From: Pithys albifrons albifrons
Taxonomy: Eukaryota; Chordata; Aves; Passeriformes; Thamnophilidae
Direction: 5' to 3'
Length of the DNA: 64,000 bases
Assembly (NCBI RefSeq): GCF_047495875.1
Contig: NC_092471.1
Location: 9,259,001-9,323,000, forward strand
Positions 12,181 to 24,870 of the stretch are shown piece after piece; position 1 is the stretch's first letter, and every line of letters begins with the position of its first letter. Below the pieces are notes generated by a model. That model was given only the letters and a program-made list of their open reading frames with translations, was not told the origin of the DNA and searched no databases. The translations under genes and the position numbers were made by a program.

Positions 12181-15100
12181 ATATGTACTGGAATCCATTA
12201 GTGAGTTCTGCATAGAAAAGGTGACAGGGTAAAATATCAAAACTATTTTGGTGTTTCATGAGACCATGTTCCACGGGAAATCAATGGAGTTTAAGTGCTT
12301 GAAACCTACCTCTCTTTTCAAAATGAAATTATTATGCTTTTTTAATTACTGAGATACCACAAAGAAGACTGCAATCATCCCAACAAATCCCTCTTGCACT
12401 TGTGCCAAAGCTCTTTTTGTTCTCTCCATAAGCAGAAGAAAGAAGCGACATTCCAGATTTCAGGCACTCCACACAGTACAGTGGATTTCTGGGCAGGTGC
12501 AGAAATCAAACTATGCACAACACACTGCAGGGCTGAGAAAGAGAACAATTATTTACTCGTAGAGCACAATCTGCTACTGTATCTGGAAGATCAAGGACTT
12601 TTAAGATCAACTCCTAGTCAAGAGCACCAACTTCTCCTTCATCAACGTATGTCAGAGTTTTAGCATCTTTTAACCATCCTTTCTTTGTATTTATGACTGA
12701 ATTACAGTTCAATAAGGCAACCCACTGAATCATCACACTTCCTCAGGATAAAAATTCTGCAGGTTAACAGCATCTCCTGCCCCAAATGTCCTTCAGGCAG
12801 CAATGAAAAATGAAGGAGGCTGCAGTGTGCTTATCATGTTGACATGAGTTACTTCTCTGAATAGTCCTCAGTGCAGGACAAGAGACACCAGAGTCTTACA
12901 AAGGGAGGGGAGGAAAGGTGAGAGGGAAGGAGAAATGTCAATTTACATGACACGCACAGTAAAGACTTGCTTGTGTGTGTCAAGGAAATCATCCGAGCTT
13001 CCAAGTATCAATACCCACAGCAAAAAAAAATAACTTCAGAAGAAAAGAGAAACCTTGATTCACAAAACAGTATTTTAAGTATTGAAAGGCTTTCAAAGAC
13101 TTTCTGCTGTAACTGAACATTTGCATTACATTAATAATCTTTTTTCAACTGCACGGCAGAACAGTTTCTGGCTACAGCACACAGCTCACCAAAATGCTGG
13201 TTATTGTAACAATGCATCAAGAAATGAATATGCTAGCTGGTATCAGAAATCATAGCAGCATTATTTACCTCTACTGAATGCTGATCTAGATGCTTAGCAA
13301 ATAGAATAGAATACAAATTAAGTGCTTTTATCTAAGAAAATTTGATTTGATAATAAGTAGTTTAAAGATCATCTAGTATTTTATTATTTCAAGCACTTCA
13401 ATTATTACCAATAGAATGAGTTACTGCAATGACAATTTCTCATGCCAGTGGAAAGGACTTTTAATATAAATTCATAATGACACCATTGCATGGACCTGAT
13501 TTTAATCAAAAGCCTGCCATGCATCTGAAATTGGTGTTTATGAATCACTAGCTGGTTTCCTACTGGGGATACCATTCCTGTTTCTGACATGACTTCCAAA
13601 AGCACCAGGTGGTGTTACCTGGATACTGTCTTCAGAGCCAGATCAACATCCCACCTCTCTAATAATGAAAATCATACCTCCTTCTGTGAGTTACACTGAA
13701 GACAAAGGTGGGGCTACAGGCAGCAGATGTGTGTAACACACTGCCAGCCAGGCCTGACAGGATCAGTACCAGCAACTCCAGTGCACACCATTTCCAGCTA
13801 CTGGTATGTGACTGACCAGTGGAGAAAGCCAGGACAGGACTACAGCTTAAATCAGAACAGTAACTGCTACACTTTGGACCCATGCTTGGAACATGTGCTG
13901 GGTAAATTCCTCAGGGAGTATTTAGCCAGAGGTACAGAGTGGTATGTCCCATATCCACTCCTCAGCTGATGGAGGAAACACAAATGGTTACTCCAAACAC
14001 AGAGGAGCTGGAGGAGAAACATTTGTATTCACAGTTCCACCACTGGAGATGGCAAGCAGGGGAGGGACTCTGGCCAACAACACTCCCTCTGACTCTGGTG
14101 AAATGTCAGAAACAGCTACTCTCCTAGACAAAGGCCTGACCAAGGGTGCCTTCAGGACTTTAGACCTCTCTGGGGTTCAGTGCTTTGCAGGAAAGGTCTC
14201 TTCATGTGGGAGGCAGCAGTAGGTTGTGTAGGTGCTGGATGCTGTAGATTGAGACATTTTCTGTTGCCTTCTGCACATGACTCACCAAGCAGCTCTTCAC
14301 AGCTATTTTCAAACCATAAATCTGCAAGGCAGACCCCCTTTGGCAAACCACCCAGCTAACTGGGGTAGAAAAACAACACACCGGTCTCATCTGGAGTGTT
14401 GAAGTAGCAAATGTCTTCTGAGTTTTATGTGAAGAAATGGGACAATCACAGCAGTTCTTCTAGTTTTAAAACAAAATTTTCATCTAAAAACAGTACAGCA
14501 AATCACCACTGTAGTATCTCTGCTCTCTCAGACACACAGCCATCTCAGGGCACCTGTATAGAAAGCTGTACCAGCATGTCCCTTATTTTGCAAATAGAAA
14601 TTATATTGCATGTTGAATATATACATTCTGTGTGTGCATGTATGTCTCCAGGCACATGTGTATTTCCATGCTGCTATATCTGTATAATCCACCTTTTCTA
14701 TATGAACTAAGCCAAACAGTGATCACAATGTGTTATTTAAATATCACCAGGGATTAGAAGGTTCAGAAAAACTCCAAACCCCATAAAGTGATGCTAAGCA
14801 GGATTACTTCCTGGCAGCATGAGGATACATGTGTAAGCTGATTATTCATTTTCATGACCTACATTGGCACATAAGGAAGAGCCCTCCTCAGACAGAATCA
14901 AATAAAATTGTATACTTCTCAGTGATGGATTCAAACTCACCTTCTCCCTTTTTTGTGTCTTTAATGAGCAAAAAGCAGAGAAAGATGAGAGATAGACTTC
15001 AGCAGCTGAAACAAGGCAGAAGTGCTGAGCTATAGGAATAACTGCAGTGTTGAGCCAATGGCATTCAAAGCACTAACAGCAGGGATAAATTGGAGAAAAA

Positions 15101-16200
15101 GGTATAAGGAGCATGAATCTCAAGGTAGATACAAGGTCAAAGCAGCTGGTGGGAGAAAGCTAAGCAACAGAGGCAGAGGGAGGGGGGGGGGGGGAATCCC
15201 ACCAGGAACTATTCACATTCATAACATTCCTGGAGAATCTGCTATGCTCCTAACTCCTTACTGCTATTCATATTATACTGCTTACAACTAAAAGAGTAAA
15301 ACCACTGCTAATTATAACAAGGTGCTACAAACACAGAGCAATGCCATTGCTATTCCTTACAGGTCAAGGGCAGCATCCTGTGTTATGCTGCTCAGAAGAG
15401 GCTAAATAATGCAGTAACTCTGTCTGCAAAATCATACAAGCACAACAAATGTCATTTTTCATGCACAGAGCAGTTACACTCTTCACGCATATAATCTTCA
15501 ATTACTAAACAAACAGTGATGTCAAAAACAATGCTGCCAAAACAACAAGGTATGGAAGACATCTTCTAAATTCAGAGTCACAACTCTCCTGTTTTACATG
15601 AAGGTTGTAATACAGGATTGTGGCACAAGAGCAGAAATCAACATTAGGTGACCTGTGTACTGCAGTCAAGTTACACAGACAAAGACCTTCAGTTAATGCC
15701 AGTGCTAGTTTTCATTCAGACTCCAGTATGCTTGGGAATGACAGAAACCACTTCCTCCAGCATTTACAGAGTCCTTGGGTTTTTTAGTGTTCAAGACAGA
15801 GCTAGTGGTGGACTATTTGTAACAAAACGTCCAACCTTGCCAAAAAGGGCTCTAACACTACAGGCAAGGGATAAAACGTGCTGTTTGCAGCATGTTTTCC
15901 TCTGCCCAGATTAAGAGCTGTTCAATAGAAGTATAATAGAATCTGTAAATCTACTCTGACTCAAGAACAGTGTATCTGACATTGAAGATACAGAGCTGTC
16001 ATAGTGGAGATAACCTGTGCAAGGAAGAGCAGGCATCTAGGTATGGATAATGCATCATCCGACAGCATTAAAGTTTTTAAAAAAATTTAAACCAACATAA
16101 AAACTGGTCGTACAATAGCCTACCTTAAGCTTTACATTAAGTAGGTAGTGGTATGTATTATCTGCTTCTTTTTTAAAAGTGTGCTGTAAGCATTGTTTTA
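12181..16200. other. Non-coding stretch, no gene seen
   Basis: No exon is supported. A near-continuous polypurine tract runs 12900-12935, broken by one T. A G13 run sits at 15182-15194. The interval 13690-14230 is GC-richer and gives short overlapping open frames on both strands (13659-13883 minus, 13727-13969 plus, 13944-14222 plus), none with a recognisable domain. No transposon was recognised. Confidence 0.6.
15178..15194 (+). repeat. G-run (GGGA followed by G13)
   Basis: Thirteen consecutive G residues occupy 15182-15194, preceded by GGGA. It is a mononucleotide microsatellite. The run alone could support G-quadruplex folding on the plus strand, though length error in the assembly is likely at such runs. 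Confidence 0.85.
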
Positions 16201-16340
16201 AAATTCCAGCACGCAGTGAGCATCCCCCAGCCGGCACTGGGCCCAGCTCTGGCACCGAAGCCCCTTGTCTCGGCAGTGGCACTGGTACCGGCAGGGCAAG
16301 GTCCCCATCTCCGGCATGCCTGGGAAGACCATGCAGTCCC
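16201..16340. other. Small GC-rich, CpG-retaining patch
   Basis: About 140 bases of clearly higher GC content hold six CpGs between 16211 and 16315, in a window that is otherwise CpG-poor. The word CCGGCA occurs at 16231, 16288 and 16311, with TCGGCA at 16270, giving a loose internal repetition. The patch is open on the minus strand (16055-16411, 118 codons) and on the plus strand (16179-16505, 108 codons), as expected of GC-rich DNA. It is too short for a classical CpG island. A small non-coding RNA promoter or exon is possible but unsupported. Confidence 0.45.
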
Positions 16341-18282
16341 TGTACAGAGGGGTTTGCAGTGCACTGCCCTGTATCCCTGAACTGCCTCATGTTGCTACTC
16401 CTGCTGAACAAGATGCAAGAACTGCCTGAATTCTACATTTTCCAAAGTTTTTCTTTTGCCTCAGTGAGTCTGCAGGATTTAGGGCTTTACACCATATCTC
16501 TCTAGAAAAGCCTCCAAGACCATTCTGTACATCCCCTCTCCTTCAGCACTGTTAACCCTCATACTTTCAACTGAAACACAGTCCCCTGCACTCTGGAGTC
16601 ACCGTTCCTGTACCTCATCCTGTACCCTGTTTCCTGGCCTTTCTCCAAAGCTGAATGCCTCCTTCAAAAAAAAAGCAACACACTCTTCTGTTTGAGCAGC
16701 TGCTGTGATTTCCATGTCAAAAGTTTTCCCTTCCTCTACAACCCTGTGCTACCACTACAGCTAAATAACTCAGATGTTTTAGGGCCAGATCCTGCAATCT
16801 TCAGTGTAGGCAAGGCTCCTGTTACTGTTCAGACAAGTTTTACATCGCTAAGAGCTGAGCCCCATGGGGATTTGAATTTCAGCAATGCAGACGGACTCCA
16901 AAACTCTTCCCTCAGTTACCTCCTTATGGGTACTGAAGATTTCTAAGCTTGGACAAGTCAGAAAAACAGAAATGAACAGAGTAACTCCAGCACAAAGTAT
17001 GGTAACACAGAATCAGACCTGGTCCTGCAGCTCCTTCCAAATTCAGGCTAAGGATACCCACAGCATGACATGCTGCGAATATCAACAAAAGTAACCAGCC
17101 AGAAAATGGAACATGTCCATACAGAAAGAGGCTAAAATTTCAGAGCACCAGTAGTCCCAGACCTGAAAAACCTTCTACATAAAAAACCCTACAGCCAGGT
17201 TTCATTATTCAATATGATAGGATTACAGGTAATTACTATCTCAATTTTTATAGCTCCTTTAGCATTAGCTGCAGGTTCATCAAAACAAACTAATGTTACA
17301 GATCTAACATTTCTAATGCCTAGCAGAAGGAAAAGGTAGAGATTTAAGCTGATTAAGACAGCATTTAACCCAGCAACTCTAGTGTAAAAAGGGACCAGAG
17401 GTTTGATCAACTGAATTAACAACTTCACTTTTGATCTAGCAGAGAGAAATCCACAAACATCAAAAGCAGGTTTTACTCAGCCCCTTAGTATCTGCAACTT
17501 GCCCTAAGATGTCAGCTCTTCTCACAGATATTGGACATGAATCACAAATCCTGTGATTACACCTGCCAAAACTCCTCTGAAGAGGTGTAGGATTTCATCC
17601 CCCCACACACCTCCTTGCTAGAGAAAGCTGCTTCCTGATGAATACACATACCGGAACAAATCAGCGAGGTATTGACCTGTTTGGATGTCAAGCATTAGTA
17701 CAAATAGAAAACTTCAGAAATACTGGAGAAAAGAAAGAAAAAAGATGCTTTGCAATAAAGGCAGGAATAATCTGCATCTTGAAAGGTCATGGTCTTGCCA
17801 GAATAAGATAATTTATGAAATATATGTAAGTGGCAGGATCTTCAGATGCATCTCAAGCATAAAGTGGGAAAGAAGTTTTCAAACGACGTTTGAAGTGGCA
17901 GGGAACATGCCAAGGGTCTCAGCAACAGGAAGGGATCTGCCAAGGAGGACTGGAGGCCTGCCCAGCCAACTGCCCACCTGCATAAGGCTGGTGCTGAGGC
18001 AGACACTGACTCACACACTCCACTCGTGAGGCCAAGACCTGCTGACAAGACACCATCACTGGCATTCCTTGGTACCAGTTGAAAAGCCACAAAACCCCGT
18101 GCTGGCTGAGGCACAGAACTGCCAGTGATGGCAGGGACTGACAGATTTGTGGAGGTAGCAATTGGCTGCCTGATGGGTGGACAGAGCGAGGTCACTGGAA
18201 ACCAAACCCTCACTTAGCTAATTTAGAAGACAGGCAGGTGTGCTCTGACAAATACCTCCCCACCACAAGCATGAACACATGT

Positions 18283-18298
18283 ACACACACACACACAC
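18283..18298 (+). repeat. (AC)8 microsatellite
   Basis: Eight perfect AC units. It is short and likely to vary little or modestly in length between individuals. Confidence 0.9.
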
Positions 18299-18463
18299 TC
18301 CACAGATCTCAAGATGTGCATTCAAAGCACTGCTTTTTCCCAGGACTTCTACTATTTCAGCTTTATCAAATTACTGCTTTAAGTTAGTTTACAGCCTGCC
18401 AGTTGGCTGCATTTCAGAGCTATTCTAGCTCACACAGCTACATTTTTTTAAAGGCACAAAAAA

Positions 18464-18488
18464 GTGTGTGTGTGGGGGGGGTGGGGGG
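18464..18488 (+). repeat. (GT)5 followed by G8-T-G6
   Basis: A GT dinucleotide run (18464-18473) passes into eight Gs, a T and six more Gs. It is low-complexity, G-quadruplex-prone sequence and a probable assembly-length weak point. Confidence 0.85.
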
Positions 18489-19740
18489 TCATCAACCCCT
18501 CAAGACAACGACAAATTATTCAAAAGCAACAAATGTAGCCAAACACCAAACTCCTGCATACACAGTTAGCAGACAATGTCACTGCCCCCAGAAGGCGACA
18601 AAACACACAAAGCAAAAGTTATCTACTCTTACAAATGGCCCAGCACGGACATACATCCTCTGCCTCACAGGTGCAAAGTAAGTGTGCTGCATCTTCAACC
18701 CCAGAGTAGGCTGGCCATGGCCCAGCTGACAAACATGATCCACAGGGCACCCAGCAGAGTGAGACTCTTCCCACATTTCTAACCTGTGCTAAGCTGAGAT
18801 CAGTCACGAAATCCAGGGCACAACAGCCACCCCAGACACTCTTCTGATACAATTTGCCCTACCTTACCCAATCTCTTATAGTTAATTATATCCTTCCCCC
18901 ACTCCCTCAGTTTTCTCCTTGACAGTCTCAATATTTTCCAGGACGAAGAATCCCAGGCACCACCTCAGACAAAATACTTGCTGTTCTCTGACATGTACCT
19001 TGGCTTTGCCACTTGATGGGATCCATCCTCTCCCCTCTCGGCAATTCCAGACTCTTGCTTGCCTACCACCACACACCTCTGTAACACAGTTTGATGCTCA
19101 GTGCCTTTCTTGCTTAAAACCTCATTTCCAAGCCAAACTGAAAATAGAAGCAGCAAGCAGAGAAAGTGCCCAAACAGATCCTCACCGTTACCCTCCTCCT
19201 GGATCCAACCACATCAGTTTCCTGGGATTTGCACTGAACCAGCTCACTGAGACTGTGCAATGCAAAGCCCTCCTGCCAACTCTAGCATCCCTTGGAGGCA
19301 ACACACAGTCCCCTGAGCCCACTCAGTCCCAGCTCAGCTAACTTCTGGCAGATTTTGGCCCTCATGTGCACCTAGGGATGAACCACCTCCAGCTGTAACT
19401 GACTTCTGTCTGTCACACATTGCTAAACAGCAGGCTCTCCCCATCCCCACCCCCCTTCATCCCTCATTCCTTCCCATCCTTCTCTGTAACACATCTGATA
19501 CTCCAAGCACTGGTTCTCGTTAGCCTAGCCAGGAGCTGTGCACAGAAACCTGCCAGCCAACACTGCCAAAACCAGCTCTCAACCCATCCCTCTCTCCAGC
19601 ACAATGACTGGCACAGCAAGGCAGGCTCACTGGGGTGCTCTGTGAGCAGAACTCAGTGTGCCTGTTCCTCTCCAGCGAGCACTGGAGTTTGCATCAAACA
19701 GGCTTGAGATAACGCCTTCAAAGCTGTATCTAGAAGTGTC

Positions 19741-20340
19741 TGAAATGACATGCAGGCTCTTACTCATGTCTTTTTTTAATAGATAAAATTCCTTTCAAAA
19801 TTGGTAAATTAATGACTATATGCCAGGCTTAGTGGTTTACAGACAGGAGTAGAAATCCTTACAGGGTTTGTTCCAAATTTCCTTTGCTAGTTAATAACCC
19901 TACATAAACAGCCAAATGAACACAAACGTCATATTTTATTTCCACTTCTCTATTTTACTGTAGGATATGTAGTTTCTAATGAAATATTAAATTCACTGGC
20001 AGGGAAGATTTTTAAAACATATAGCAAAACACATCTTAAATTACTTTTTACATGCTTTTAGAATTTTCAGAAAGTATTTTTGGAAACCCTTCCAAAACAG
20101 ATCTACAGCTCCCATGGTTGCCATGAAATGTCAGTGTTTGACAGTTTCCATGCAGTTATCTCTCAGACAACAGTTTCTGTCTATAATTAGGACAATAACT
20201 GTTGTAAATCTGAAGTGGCTGTTGGTAAACCGTGGCATTTTCAAGGCAGGTTGCTGAAGCGACCAAGGTCTGAAAGAACAAGGTTTAGGGTTGTCCTCCC
20301 AGCACCAGAATGCAGTTGTCACATCTAGCCTCTTTCATTT
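19741..20340. promoter_or_regulatory. Candidate conserved non-coding element(s)
   Basis: The AT-rich first half (GTAAATTAATGACT-like words near 19805, AATGAAATATTAAATTC near 19979) is followed at about 20130-20300 by a more complex block with retained CpGs (AACCGTGG near 20230, GAAGCGACC near 20258). The second block has the dense, non-repetitive texture of a CNE. A minus-strand 63-codon frame (20131-20322) has no recognisable domain. The call is by appearance. Confidence 0.33.
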
Positions 20341-23300
20341 TTTTCATTTAAACTGAAACAGGAAATCAGTGACATAGAAATGTGAATCAGTTAGAAGTGA
20401 TTTTTATTTGTACTGTTTACACAAGGCAAATTTTGCCCAAAGATTATTTACTCATTTAAGTTACTTTTTGCAAATGAATCCCACTGAGCTAAATGAAGAT
20501 ATTTCTCCTTCCTTGCAGAAGTTGGCAGTTAGTCAGATACTTCCTCAGCAGCATTCATGGATGAGCAAAGTCAGAGGAATCACACTTTTTGCCTTGCTCT
20601 ATCCTTTCCCCTTTTCTGGTCATTTAGTCCAAAATTGGAGTATTCCAAATTAAGTCCTCATCCATGGACATATTTCTTAGGCTGTATCTTGACATTTCAG
20701 TGTGTTACCATTTGTCAATGGAACAAATAAAATACACCTTTTTTTTTGTCTCAGTAAGGAATAAATGTAATGCACATATGAGCATGAGCCAGCAGACAAG
20801 ACAATTGATCTGAGATGTGGGACATACAGCCTTTGGTATTACCAGCTGCTCTCCAGCATCCCATGAAGGTGTCCAGCAGTCTCAAGTAAGAAAAATTGTC
20901 TCAGTTTATTCATGTAGATTTGTATACACAAACATACGTGAACCTGAAACCGTATGTCCCTCACATCTTGTTCTTTTCTCCTCAGATGCAGCCTTCACCC
21001 AGGTAGCCAGATTGCAGTGTGGGCTGGTTGTGTTGTTATTCAGAAGTGGCAAAGTGCTAGAAATCAGATGTTGGTAAACTTTGAAGTGCAACACAAGTTT
21101 TTTCAGTACACTATGAAACCTTACCTAAAGTTTAACATGTAAATATTCCCCATCATCCACCTACAAGCTTCTCAAGCCTAGCCTGAAAGACAAATTGAGG
21201 GCTGACACCTGCCCTTTGGTGTAAGTTCCAAGTCTCAAGAGCTTTTCAGAGGTACTTCTAACGTTTTTTGGTGTACTTCAACAGGATTTTGTACTTGCAC
21301 TTGTGATACCACAGTTGAATTCAAATATACCAAAAGAACAGCTGCTAGGACAAACAACTTCTGATGCTCAGAAAGTAAAGGTATTTTACAATGTAAGAAC
21401 CGATTCCCAATTTACTGACTCCTCAGTGTTCCTAAAAGAATTGCAATTTTGAGAATTTATGAAAGAAAATATGCCGGACATGCTAATTGCATCTTCTGTC
21501 CTCAAAGACCAAAAGGGAAACCAATTATCACATACACTCAACAGGCTGCAGCACCAAAATACCCACCAGCATAAGGCAGCAGCTCTGGCAGCACGTCAGC
21601 TTATGTCTGTTGTCTTTGCTCAATCAGCAGCTGAAAAAAGTTTCCTTGAAGAGATGGCACAGGAGGGAAAACACAAGTGAATACAGCTGGCATTTCAACC
21701 AGAGTTCATCATACACTGCAGCTGAGGACAGGAAATTTCTTGTTGTTGTTTTGCTATGTTTTTCTAAGAAATACACAAGAGGAAAAAGAAAGTTGTCTCT
21801 TCCTGAGCTACTCCCCATCTCCACAGACCACAAACCCATTCAAGGACTCTGACTCATAGCCTGAATGGGCACTTTCCCACAGCAAAGGCACCCAGAGCAA
21901 CCCCATTATACTGGAGCCAGAAGAGAGAATAAGATTTTTCACATGCTTCAATAGCTGACAGCACTTTGATTTCCATTTGGACACCTGGTATTCAACCCAG
22001 TTCCTCTTCTGAAAGTATCTAGAAAAATTAAACTGGTGGAACAGCATACTTTTGCAAGAAAGTGAGGAAAAGTGATTGCAGACCTGCACACATTCTAGTG
22101 AAGTCCCTTTTGAATGTGGTTGTGCTTCACAAGATAGAGCAATTAAGCAGCACTTGCAGAGCACTTCCTTCTCCAGCTCATGCCAGCACAGGGAGGGCAG
22201 CAGCTGCCACGTCAGCCCTGCTCAAGGTCTCCAATCGTGCAGGCAACATTGAATTTTGCTACCCATGGATCAAGCCTGGGTTATTGCAGCTGGTGGGAGA
22301 CACATGAGAAGCCAGACTTGCTGTTCCTGCTACCAGGAATGGGATAGCAGAGAGAGTCAGCAACAGCTGGTGCTGCGACCAAGCTGTCTCCTCCACCACA
22401 TGGATGCGTTGTTCCATCCCACAGACTCCAGCCTGGCTCTCCAGGGCTCTGGCACTGAGAAGGAGGCAGCAGAGCAGCATTGGCTGGGGCTGCCCCTGCC
22501 TGAGCACCCTTCTGCCTTGCCCAGCACTGCTCTTGGTTTCACACCTCAGTCTAGCAAAAATCAGCACAACTCAAGAGAGGCACAGGAAATGCCTGTCCAC
22601 AGTGAAAGAGGAAACAAGAGGATACCTCAGAGCAGTATTTTAATAGCCTTCCTAAAAAGTGAGAAATAATTGCACTGAACACAGTGTGAGCAAAGCAGGC
22701 AGAAGCTGAACCTATTACAAGTAGGAGCTTAAAACATTACAGCCTCTTTAGGTCCAGTAATATAGTTAATTTTGATGAGGAAAATGAAGTCTTCAGCTGT
22801 TTTTTGGACAAACCATGTGTTTCATGAGAAGCATGGCAATCCATTTGCTTCAGTTTATTCCAAAGACTTGAAAGCCCATATGCACTTTTTTAATACTAGA
22901 GGAACTCAAGGTCTTGCCAGCAACAAACAAATACAAAAGAAAACCTATGAGAGGTGGGAAAGGGAGGAAGATCCAGAAATACCCATAGAAGAACCAAGCA
23001 CAACAAAAGTTAAGTTCCCCATCCAAATCAGCAACCACAGCTTCAGAAAACATACCCAAAGGAGGAAGGAAAGGGATGCAAAGTTATCCCTGGCCTGACA
23101 GGACACGCTCCCCCTGGGCCCACATCACCAGCTCTACTGGAAGGAATGCTGTGAAGAGCCAAGAGAGGGACATTCTGCTCCTGCAGACAACAACATGCAC
23201 ATGGGCTTGGAGCTAAATTCAGCTCCAGCACAAGCATGTCTGAGTTCAGGCAAGTTAATAGGTGGGCAGATTTGGTCCTGCTGACATTAATGTTAATGTT

Positions 23301-24680
23301 CTTCTCAAGCTAAACTTTCCAGAGACTCCCGTACTGCTCTGCTTAGACGCTGCCTAATGGATGTGACAGCCCAGTCAAGGTGCCAGCACTGCTACGACTT
23401 GTTCACAGGGGGGCAGATCTCAACATATTCCACCCACTTACTAAACTCTCCAAAGGCAACGCATTTTTTTTCCAAATCTGTCATCACAGAGGGACACTTG
23501 CAGAGCAGATGTGCTTAGAAAGCATCAGCACGCAAAGCAATTTTTCACTACTACTGTGCCATTTTTGGACAGTGCAATGAATTCTGGAACTTCCACGTCA
23601 AGCTGAGTTTGGTTCTTTCAGAGATTTAAGCTACCTGCTCTTTCCAACCATGTGAAGATTTAGCAGTCTCAAACAACATAGATTAGCTAACTGGTTGAAG
23701 CAAAATTGCATTATATAGAAACCAACAGACCCAATCATCCCTTATCCTTACCTTGATAACTGATGCAGGACTTAAAAGATTATAACATCTCCAGAATATA
23801 TGAAAACCTGAGAGGCAGCCCACTCACTGCCTGCAGTGAAAAGGCTCATTTCAGTGGGTTATACATCCAATAGCCATCGATGTCCTGAGCCTGGCTGGAA
23901 GTGACTGACCCCACCACACAAAGCGGTTCTCTGACAGAGCAGGTACAGAGCTCATCTAGGCAGGACATACTTGATCCTCTTCAGCACAGCTCCCTGCACC
24001 CTCGCCAGCAGTGATATCTTGTCTTGACATTTTAACCCAAGTCACCAACCTCTTGTAGAGCCCAGACTTTTCTCTCTCACTGTCCTGGAGGTGAGCAAAT
24101 CAGTATCTGGCTGGATTGTTCTAAAACCTGCAGTACCTAAAGCTCTGTTACATAAAACAAAACATTTGCTATAAAATTAGCACGACAAGCACAAGCATAA
24201 GCTAGATCTTTTTCTGCCAGAATGGAATCCATCACCTGCTTTATGATCAGAAATAACACAGCAATAGCTTTCTCTCTAATGAGCACCTTCTGGATTCCTA
24301 GTGGTGCTACAACCACCTGGAATGAGAGTCACCCCAAGCATGCCCTGCTGCCCTCCGTTAACTCAGACACATCTCTGTTGTGAACCCTTGCCAGAATATG
24401 CTCTAAGCAAAATAAAAACACAGGAGAGGCTTCTCCATTGAGTCTGGCAGGCTCTGACAAAGACCACATTTGTAACCAGGTAGAACTTCTGGCACAAGCA
24501 TTTTTATTTAAATCCTAAAACAAGAAGTTCATCAAAATTAATAGGTTTCTCTGATGAACAGTAAAAGCAAACCCACATTAGAGAAAAAGCCCTGGATAGG
24601 AAAGTGTAAACCTTCACACTTGTGTCCTAGCTGGCAGCCAGATTTGGAGGATTACCTTTTACCTTGAGGGTAATTTTTCA
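20341..24680. other. Non-coding stretch, no gene seen
   Basis: No exon is supported. The frame at 22772-23098 (108 codons) has a charged C-terminal half and 22256-22669 (137 codons) lies in a GC-richer patch opposed by minus-strand frames. Neither matches a family I recognise or has convincing splice context. No CR1 or LTR sequence was recognised. Confidence 0.6.
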
Positions 24681-24870
24681 AGATAAAGATGCCTCTTCTA
24701 GTCTTTTTTAATCACAGAAGAGATGTTAAATTGCCACAGATGGTAATTTGTTTTCATTTTGGGTGTTTTACACAGCACATTTTATAGATTATAATAGTTA
24801 ATTAAACCTAACAAATAAAATTAATTTCAAATTTAAATGTTAAGCCTGCCTAAGCTTCACTTCACAACCA
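24681..24870. promoter_or_regulatory. Candidate conserved non-coding element
   Basis: This AT-rich block includes TTTAATCACAG near 24708 and a run of homeodomain-like words (AGTTAATTAAACC near 24797, AAAATTAATTTC near 24817). It lacks repeats and contrasts with the surrounding sequence. Enhancer function is an inference from texture. Confidence 0.25.

Larger units (their letters stand above)
16341..19740. other. Non-coding stretch with short microsatellites, no gene seen
   Basis: No exon is supported. It contains a short CA repeat (18283-18298) and a GT/G-rich repeat (18464-18488). The GC-richer portions 17880-18180 and 18900-19700 give overlapping open frames on both strands (for example 17842-18213 minus against 17685-18029 plus, and 18919-19341 plus, 140 codons). 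The 140-codon frame has low complexity and no domain I recognise. Confidence 0.6.

Noticed and set aside
18919..19341. 140-codon plus-strand frame
   Set aside because: Compositionally biased (Ser, Thr, Pro, Leu), overlapped by minus-strand frames, no domain recognised.
22772..23098. 108-codon frame with a charged C-terminal half
   Set aside because: Charge comes from A/G-rich sequence; no known domain, no splice context, and an opposing minus-strand frame exists.
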